DNA of 11,074 bases from Clostridia bacterium. GTDB lineage: Bacteria; Bacillota_A; Clostridia; Oscillospirales; CAG-272. Under the pieces are notes generated by a model. It saw only the letters and a list, made by a program, of their open reading frames with translations, made no database searches and was not told the DNA's origin. The DNA lies in NCBI GenBank assembly GCA_017472105.1, contig JAFUQY010000434.1, positions 1-11,074 on the forward strand, written 5' to 3'. Positions 7,195 through 11,074 of the stretch are shown here, piece by piece (position 1 is the stretch's first letter; every line of letters starts with the position of its first letter). The position numbers and the translations under genes are program-made.

Positions 7195-8208
7195 ATGTCA
7201 CTCTTAACGATAGAAACCCGCGGTCAGCTCACCGAAAACCGCCATTTCGGCTGTATCGCCGTCGTCGGTGAAAACGGTGTCATCGCGTCGTCCGGTGCTT
7301 ACCGGGAGGAATACTTTTTCCGCTCCTCGTCCAAGCCGATTCAGGCGCTTCCCGTGCTTCTGCTGGGACTGGACAAGGAATACGGGCTTTCCGAAGAAGA
7401 ATGCGCCATCATGGCAGGCTCCAATGCGGGCGAAACCTACTGCACGGACGTTGTCACCTCGCTGATGCAGAAGACCGGCGTGACCGAGGACGATCTCGTC
7501 ATGAATCCGCGCTGGCCGTCCCATGAAGCAACCCGTTACCGCATCATCGGCGAAGGCGGCACGATGAAGAAGCTCTACCACGGCTGTACTCCGAAGCACA
7601 TCGGGCTCATGCTCGTTCAGCGCAAGCTCACCGGGGATGCAAAGGGGTATCATCTCCCCGAATCCGCGGCACAGAGACTCGTCCGCTATACCATCTCCCA
7701 CTTCACCGGCACGCCGTATGAGAAAATCAAGCTCGGCATTGACGGATGCGGCGTTCCCGTGTTCGGCGTTCCCGGAGATGCACTGGCGAAGTCCTATCTG
7801 TATCTCGCCGCGCCCGATCTCATTCCCGATGCCGGCTACCGTGCGGTTACCGAGCGCATGACCTCGCTGATGCACAAGTACCCGCACCTGATCCGCGGAC
7901 GGGAATACCTCTGCACCCTGCTCAACTCCGACGACAATGTGGTCGCAAAGGGCGGCGCATCCGGAGTTTACACCTTCGGTCTGAAAAAACAGCGCGTCGG
8001 CGTCATGTACAAGATGTACGACGGTACGGAAACCTCATGGCAGGTGATCGCGGCGGAAATCCTGCGTCAGCTGTATCCCGGGGACTGCGCGGAGCTGATT
8101 CAGAAGCTCGACACCACGGAGCTCATCGGTACGACATGCCACAATATCCGCTGTATGACAGGGGAGACCGTCGGCGAGATGAAGCCCGTATTCACCCTTG
8201 AAAAATAA
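7195..8208 (+). CDS. L-asparaginase, Rhizobium etli type (Asparaginase_II family)
   Basis: The protein has 337 residues and no signal peptide. It should hydrolyse L-asparagine to aspartate and ammonia in the cytoplasm. The family hallmarks are present: a start of the form LLTIETRG, RSSSKPIQALP (43-53), GSNAGE (75-80), GCTPKHIGLML (130-140), DGCGVP (183-188) and AKGG (251-254). As I recall the R. etli enzyme, its active site uses two Ser-Lys pairs and a metal bound by Cys/Lys/Cys/Asp; the matching residues here are S44-K47, S76-K252, and C131, K134, D183, C185, with nearly the same spacing. The family's usual NCSGKH is changed to HGCTPKH. Start: ATG 7195 has GGAGG (7186-7190) 4 bases upstream and begins where family members begin; ATG 7174 would leave a leader of under 10 bases. 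It is a single-gene unit without a strong terminator after it. Confidence 0.92.
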   Translation: MSLLTIETRGQLTENRHFGCIAVVGENGVIASSGAYREEYFFRSSSKPIQALPVLLLGLDKEYGLSEEECAIMAGSNAGETYCTDVVTSLMQKTGVTEDDLVMNPRWPSHEATRYRIIGEGGTMKKLYHGCTPKHIGLMLVQRKLTGDAKGYHLPESAAQRLVRYTISHFTGTPYEKIKLGIDGCGVPVFGVPGDALAKSYLYLAAPDLIPDAGYRAVTERMTSLMHKYPHLIRGREYLCTLLNSDDNVVAKGGASGVYTFGLKKQRVGVMYKMYDGTETSWQVIAAEILRQLYPGDCAELIQKLDTTELIGTTCHNIRCMTGETVGEMKPVFTLEK

Positions 8209-8209
8209 T

Positions 8210-8300
8210 GTGAGTTTCGTGATATTTGAGCGATATTCTCACCGAAAAGCTGTGAAAACGAACAAATGATGCCCCGATGCCCTCGGATTTGCGATTTTTC
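8210..8300 (+). other. Asparaginase 3' region with weak hairpins, no clear terminator
   Basis: GTGAG (8210-8214) and CTCAC (8238-8242) could pair over a long loop that contains GATATT twice (8221-8226 and 8232-8237). Further on, CAAAT (8263-8267) pairs with ATTTG (8287-8291), and CCGA pairs with TCGG inside it, followed by GCGATTTTTC. The second may be a poor terminator of the asparaginase gene. Neither is convincing alone. Confidence 0.25.
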
Positions 8301-8302
8301 TA

Positions 8303-8331
8303 TTGACACCGGACGGTGAATGTGATATCAT
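8303..8331 (+). promoter_or_regulatory. Sigma-A promoter of the methyltransferase-like gene
   Basis: A perfect TTGACA (8303-8308), 17 bases, then TATCAT (8326-8331) preceded by TGA (extended -10). The transcript would begin near 8338, leaving a leader of about 73 bases before the ATG at 8411. Confidence 0.8.
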
Positions 8332-8410
8332 TTATATAGTGGATTTATGCCCATTTCGCTGAAACACATCGAAAAAACTGTATTCAGAGCTTCACAAACG
8401 GAGATCAGAT

Positions 8411-9085
8411 ATGATTACAATCTTACAGAACCCCAATGACAACCGAAGATTATCCGCAGTGACCGACGCTGTGACCAACAATCTCCTTCGGAAATATCTT
8501 CCCAAGACCGGAAAATTTCTGGATCTGACCGACGGTTTCTTCAAGCCGTTTTCGGATGACTGTGAGATCATCTGCGACGCGGATCTGTCTGCGTGTGAAG
8601 ACGATACCTTCGATGCCGTGATTGTCAACGGACGGTTTTCCCGGATGAAGTTCCGTGCCGACCGATGCCGTTTCGTCAACGAAGCCCTGCGGGTACTCAA
8701 GCCCGACGGCATTCTCGCGTTCGACTACATCAGCCCCGAAGCAATGCAGTTCGTACAGCACATGAACGCCATGAAGAACGCGGACAAAGCCCTGTTCCGT
8801 GCGCTGTCTTCCGTGGAGCAGACCTCTATGATGGATGATGTACGCGCAACCACGCAGGAGGAAATCACCGCGCATGCCCGTGCACACTGTGCGGATATCC
8901 TGACGACGGCGGCTACCTGTTCCACTGTACCGAGCTTTGCATACGCGCTCAACCAGATGGATGTGGATGAGCTGGAATCCTACATTGACCACCAGATCCG
9001 CATCTGCGAGGATCACTTCGTCGCACGCTACGCGATTCAGGGCATGTGCATCTTCCAGAAGAAGCCCTACGATGAGTTCTCCTGA
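8411..9085 (+). CDS. Stand-alone methyltransferase-like protein with degenerate SAM motif
   Basis: The protein has 224 residues, with no signal peptide or membrane span. Residues 34-108 follow the layout of a class I methyltransferase: KFLDLTDGF (35-43) in the place of the glycine-rich motif I, IICDADLS (53-60) resembling the end of strand 2, DTFDAVIVNG (65-74) as strand 4, then NEALRVLKPDGILAFDYI (90-107), the very typical helix-strand 5 of Methyltransf_11-type enzymes. Motif I lacks the GxGxG loop (here LTDGF), so SAM binding is questionable; it may be a pseudo-enzyme or use another ligand. Residues 108-224 do not recall a known family and have several Cys residues (160, 170, 199, 213). GGAG (8400-8403) lies 7 bases before the ATG. 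The gene stands alone between its own promoter and a strong terminator. A methyltransferase fold is well supported; an activity is not. Confidence 0.8.
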   Translation: MITILQNPNDNRRLSAVTDAVTNNLLRKYLPKTGKFLDLTDGFFKPFSDDCEIICDADLSACEDDTFDAVIVNGRFSRMKFRADRCRFVNEALRVLKPDGILAFDYISPEAMQFVQHMNAMKNADKALFRALSSVEQTSMMDDVRATTQEEITAHARAHCADILTTAATCSTVPSFAYALNQMDVDELESYIDHQIRICEDHFVARYAIQGMCIFQKKPYDEFS

Positions 9086-9101
9086 TTCAGTAAAATAAAC
9101 C

Positions 9102-9135
9102 GGCACTTTTCCGCAAAACGGAGGAGTGCCTTTTT
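9102..9135 (+). terminator. Strong intrinsic terminator of the methyltransferase-like gene
   Basis: GGCACTTTTCCG (9102-9113) pairs over its whole length, with two G-T pairs, with CGGAGGAGTGCC (9119-9130) around the loop CAAAA. Five Ts follow (9131-9135). It starts 16 bases after the stop codon. Confidence 0.93.
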
Positions 9136-9155
9136 GTATGCATGAGAAAATCCTC

Positions 9156-9184
9156 TTGATTATTTCTGTCGCCTGTGTTATAAT
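9156..9184 (+). promoter_or_regulatory. Sigma-A promoter of the G5/3D protein operon
   Basis: TTGATT (9156-9161), 17 bases, then consensus TATAAT (9179-9184) preceded by TGT (extended -10). The leader to ATG 9253 is about 60 bases and contains a possible 10-codon reading frame (9220-9252). Confidence 0.78.
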
Positions 9185-9252
9185 TAAAATAGGAAACTGT
9201 ACTCTGGGATTCTGTGCCCATGTACGGCGAAAACCGAAAGGATCCTGATTGA

Positions 9253-10827
9253 ATGAAAGACGAAAAATATATTCCCGGCGAAGAGGAAAAAATCGACGCC
9301 GCAGCAACACCGTCCGATACTCCGGCGGATGATGGGAAGGAAGAAGTGACACCGGAGGAAAACGCGCCCGCAGCGGAAGAAGCACCGGAAACGGACACAC
9401 CTGACGCCGGGGATGCGGCTGAAAAATCCGAAGAAGCTGTTTCACCGGACGCGGAAGGCGAACATGCAGAAGATGCATCTGCCGATGAAGCCGTCGACGA
9501 ATACGCCATCGAGGACGAGCCGTTCGTGCGCAAGGCAACACCGGAGGAAATCGCGTTCCTGACCCAGCGGATTACCGGGGAAGAGCACTCCCGTGTGACA
9601 ACGGCGGCACCTGTCCGGACGAGAAATCCCGAGCAGAACCGGAACGTCACAAACGGCATTCCCTCCCGCGGACAGGCTCAGCGGACATCCCACCCCATAC
9701 ACCATGAAGTACAGCCGAAGAAGAAATCCGGTCTGTTCCCGGTGATCGTCACGGCGGCACTGCTCGTTGCGGCGATGCTGACCTCCGTGGTCGTGGGCGT
9801 GAACCTCGCATATTCCGATAAAGAAGACAACCGCCCGTCCGATTTTGACATGATCGAGACGGAACACAGCGATGCGGCATCGATTGATTCCCTCAGCACC
9901 AAGCCCGCCGTCGATACCGGAGATACCGCTGAAACCGAACCGGACGAACCCGGTACCGACACGGCTGATACCGCCGCTGAAACCGATCCCGTTGAGCCGG
10001 ATACTGAGACTGCCGAGCCGGAAACCGCTCCCGCAGAAACCACACCGCCCGAGACGCAGCCTCCGGAAACCGAACCGCCGGCACCGAAGTACACCATCAA
10101 GCTCGATTTCTATGACCGCGACGATATCGTCATCTCCACCGAGCAGACCACGCTGCGGACGCTTCTTGCCGATCTCAGTGTGACGCTCAAGGATTCGGAC
10201 AGACCGAACATCGGACTTGACGACGTGATTGCGGCGGACACCACGGTGCAGATCGATCAGGTGCTGTATCAGTCCGCGACGGTGACCGAGGCGATTGCGT
10301 ACGAAACCGAAGTGATCGAGATTGACACCATCCCGCGCGGCGATACGAACTACCTCCAGTACGGTGAGGAAGGCTCGAAGAATCTCTACTACACCGTCGA
10401 GTACATCAACGGACAGGAGACGAACCGCACCCTCGACTGGGAGGAAGTCACCAAATGGCCCGTGAACGAAAAGTACGAGCTCGGCGTAGGCGGTACCTTC
10501 GTCGGTGCGGACGGCGTGACCTATACGTACTCCCTCAGACGCGTGGTTCCGGCTACATATTATGATCTGACCGGTCCTACTTATCTGGGTCCCGATGCGG
10601 ATGAAACGGTTATTGCTGTTGATAAGAATAATATTCCGCTGGGTACGATGCTCTATGTAAAGAATGATAAGTACGATTTTGGTCTTCGTATGGCTGCGGA
10701 CGTGGGTCCGAAAGTGAACGAATGGCAGATTGATATCTGGCTCAGTCACGACAATCCTCAGTTTGAGTCATTCAGCCATACCGGTTACCACTACGACATG
10801 GAAATCTACTATGTTGATGTAGAATAA
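9253..10827 (+). CDS. Membrane-anchored YabE-like cell-wall protein (DUF348, G5, 3D domains) with acidic cytoplasmic tail
   Basis: The protein has 524 residues. Residues 1-150 are hydrophilic and, up to about 100, very rich in Glu, Asp, Ala and Pro. PKKKSG (155-160) then precedes one membrane span (161-184), which places the tail inside and the rest outside. Residues about 216-278 are a Thr/Glu/Pro-rich linker that could cross the wall. Residues 281-337 match a single DUF348 unit, about 343-413 a G5 domain, and about 432-521 a 3D domain with its three aspartates in VIAVD (D457), AADVG (D483) and QIDIW (D494), plus the typical IPLGTMLYV. 3D domains belong to the RlpA/MltA-like barrel group; in YabE/Rpf-type proteins they are thought to cut or bind peptidoglycan. 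YabE usually has a signal peptide and several DUF348 copies, so this is a variant. AAAGGA (9237-9242) is 10 bases before the ATG. A serine hydrolase gene follows after 20 bases. Confidence 0.88.
   Translation: MKDEKYIPGEEEKIDAAATPSDTPADDGKEEVTPEENAPAAEEAPETDTPDAGDAAEKSEEAVSPDAEGEHAEDASADEAVDEYAIEDEPFVRKATPEEIAFLTQRITGEEHSRVTTAAPVRTRNPEQNRNVTNGIPSRGQAQRTSHPIHHEVQPKKKSGLFPVIVTAALLVAAMLTSVVVGVNLAYSDKEDNRPSDFDMIETEHSDAASIDSLSTKPAVDTGDTAETEPDEPGTDTADTAAETDPVEPDTETAEPETAPAETTPPETQPPETEPPAPKYTIKLDFYDRDDIVISTEQTTLRTLLADLSVTLKDSDRPNIGLDDVIAADTTVQIDQVLYQSATVTEAIAYETEVIEIDTIPRGDTNYLQYGEEGSKNLYYTVEYINGQETNRTLDWEEVTKWPVNEKYELGVGGTFVGADGVTYTYSLRRVVPATYYDLTGPTYLGPDADETVIAVDKNNIPLGTMLYVKNDKYDFGLRMAADVGPKVNEWQIDIWLSHDNPQFESFSHTGYHYDMEIYYVDVE
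9898..10086 (+). repeat. Thr/Glu/Pro low-complexity linker coding region
   Basis: This part of the G5/3D gene encodes residues 216-278, built of irregular units such as DTAET, EPDEP, PETAP, PPETQ and PPETE. The DNA repeats GAAACCG-like and CCGGA-like words. Such a stretch is usual as a wall-spanning spacer and is likely to vary in length between strains. Confidence 0.7.
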
Positions 10828-10847
10828 TGATTGCATGGAGGTCGTGT

Positions 10848-11074
10848 ATGAATTTCGACAGAATGAAAGCCTTTCAGGAACGTCTTGTGAACTGGCGGAT
10901 CCCGGGTAACGACTGCATGATCGTCAAGGACGGCGAGGAAATCTACCGTTACATGACCGGATGGGCGGACGAGGAATCAGGACGGAAGATGTCAGGTGAC
11001 GAACTGTACTATTTCTGGTCGGCATCGAAGGTCATCACGTGCTCCCTCGGGCTCAGACTCCACGAAGAGGGACT
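10848..11074 (+). CDS. Serine hydrolase of the beta-lactamase/penicillin-binding family, N-terminal part
   Basis: The frame opens at ATG 10848 with GGAGGT (10837-10842) 5 bases upstream and runs off the right edge after 75 complete codons. There is no signal peptide in the visible part, so this may be a cytosolic esterase-type member. The clearest sign is YYFWSASKVITCSLGLRL (54-71), which contains the SxxK active-site motif (Ser58, Lys61) on its helix, preceded by the typical 'GWADEESGRKM...DELYYFWS' arrangement of class C beta-lactamase-related serine hydrolases (Beta-lactamase, PF00144). The YxN and later motifs lie outside the window. The 20-base gap to the preceding G5/3D gene with no terminator indicates one transcript. 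It could be a carboxylesterase, D-aminopeptidase or peptidoglycan enzyme; the sequence seen does not decide. Confidence 0.82.
   Translation, partial: MNFDRMKAFQERLVNWRIPGNDCMIVKDGEEIYRYMTGWADEESGRKMSGDELYYFWSASKVITCSLGLRLHEEG

Noticed and set aside
8210..8242. Possible terminator or operator made by GTGAG/CTCAC and the repeated GATATT
   Set aside because: The stem is 5 base pairs over a loop of more than 20 bases with no T-run; such short repeats arise by chance.
8450..9541. Open frame of 363 codons antisense across the methyltransferase-like gene and the next gene
   Set aside because: It would have to read through the strong hairpin at 9102-9135 and spans two transcription units; no domain seen.
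9442..10749. Open frame of 435 codons antisense to the G5/3D gene
   Set aside because: Composition artefact of a stop-poor complement; low-complexity protein with no domain, and no promoter or ribosome binding site.
1..11074. Search for CRISPR arrays, tRNA or rRNA genes, insertion sequences, attachment sites and riboswitches
   Set aside because: No regularly spaced repeats, transposase motifs, long terminal inverted repeats or recognisable structured RNA leaders were found by eye; all intergenic gaps are about 200 bases or less and are largely taken up by promoters and terminators.

Overview
The window looks like a stretch of bacterial chromosome from a Firmicute, most likely an uncultured gut-type clostridium (Oscillospirales/Ruminococcaceae-like). 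The grounds are: AGGAGG-type ribosome binding sites, short intrinsic terminators with U-runs, sigma-A promoters with strong -35 and extended -10 boxes, and Gram-positive envelope families (SLH-domain surface protein, YabE-like G5/3D protein, ECF sigma factor with a DUF4367 anti-sigma partner). G+C is a little over half by eye. No transposase, phage gene, CRISPR array, tRNA or rRNA was seen. Assignment below the level of Clostridia is a guess.

Layout, left to right. (1) 2-376 (+): C-terminal part of a GGGtGRT-family protein of unknown function, closed by a terminator. (2) 557-1738 (+): an XRE-type DNA-binding domain joined to a Rossmann/methyltransferase-like domain whose SAM-binding loop is degenerate. 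It faces, across a shared bidirectional terminator, (3) 1795-2772 (-): a cytosolic calcineurin-like metallophosphoesterase. (4) 2959-3486 and 3473-4498 (+): an overlapping pair, an ECF sigma factor and a single-pass membrane protein with two tandem DUF4367 domains, its presumed anti-sigma factor. (5) 4558-7035 (-): a large secreted protein with Ig-like repeats and three C-terminal SLH repeats, convergent with the sigma operon over another bidirectional terminator. (6) 7195-8208 (+): an Rhizobium etli-type (Asparaginase_II) L-asparaginase, divergent from the SLH gene. (7) 8411-9085 (+): a second, stand-alone methyltransferase-like protein with a broken SAM motif and its own promoter and terminator. 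(8) 9253-10827 (+): a membrane-anchored DUF348-G5-3D cell-wall protein with a long acidic cytoplasmic tail, followed after 20 bases by (9) 10848-11074 (+): the start of a serine beta-lactamase/penicillin-binding-like hydrolase cut by the window edge.

How they may work together: three units concern the cell envelope (the sigma/anti-sigma pair that would sense it, the SLH surface protein, and the 3D-domain/serine-hydrolase pair). The rest look like unrelated housekeeping or orphan genes, each in its own short transcription unit. Five of the six sigma-A-type promoters found have a -35 box exactly 17 bases from the -10, and all six have a TGn extended -10. The sigma-factor gene is the exception and carries an ECF-like arrangement, consistent with autoregulation.

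Nothing here is clearly a new defence or mobile system. The most unusual items are the two methyltransferase-fold proteins with degenerate SAM motifs (one fused to a DNA-binding domain), the doubled DUF4367 sensor, and the YabE-like protein with an acidic cytoplasmic tail of about 150 residues. All family calls are from reading motifs; no database search was run.
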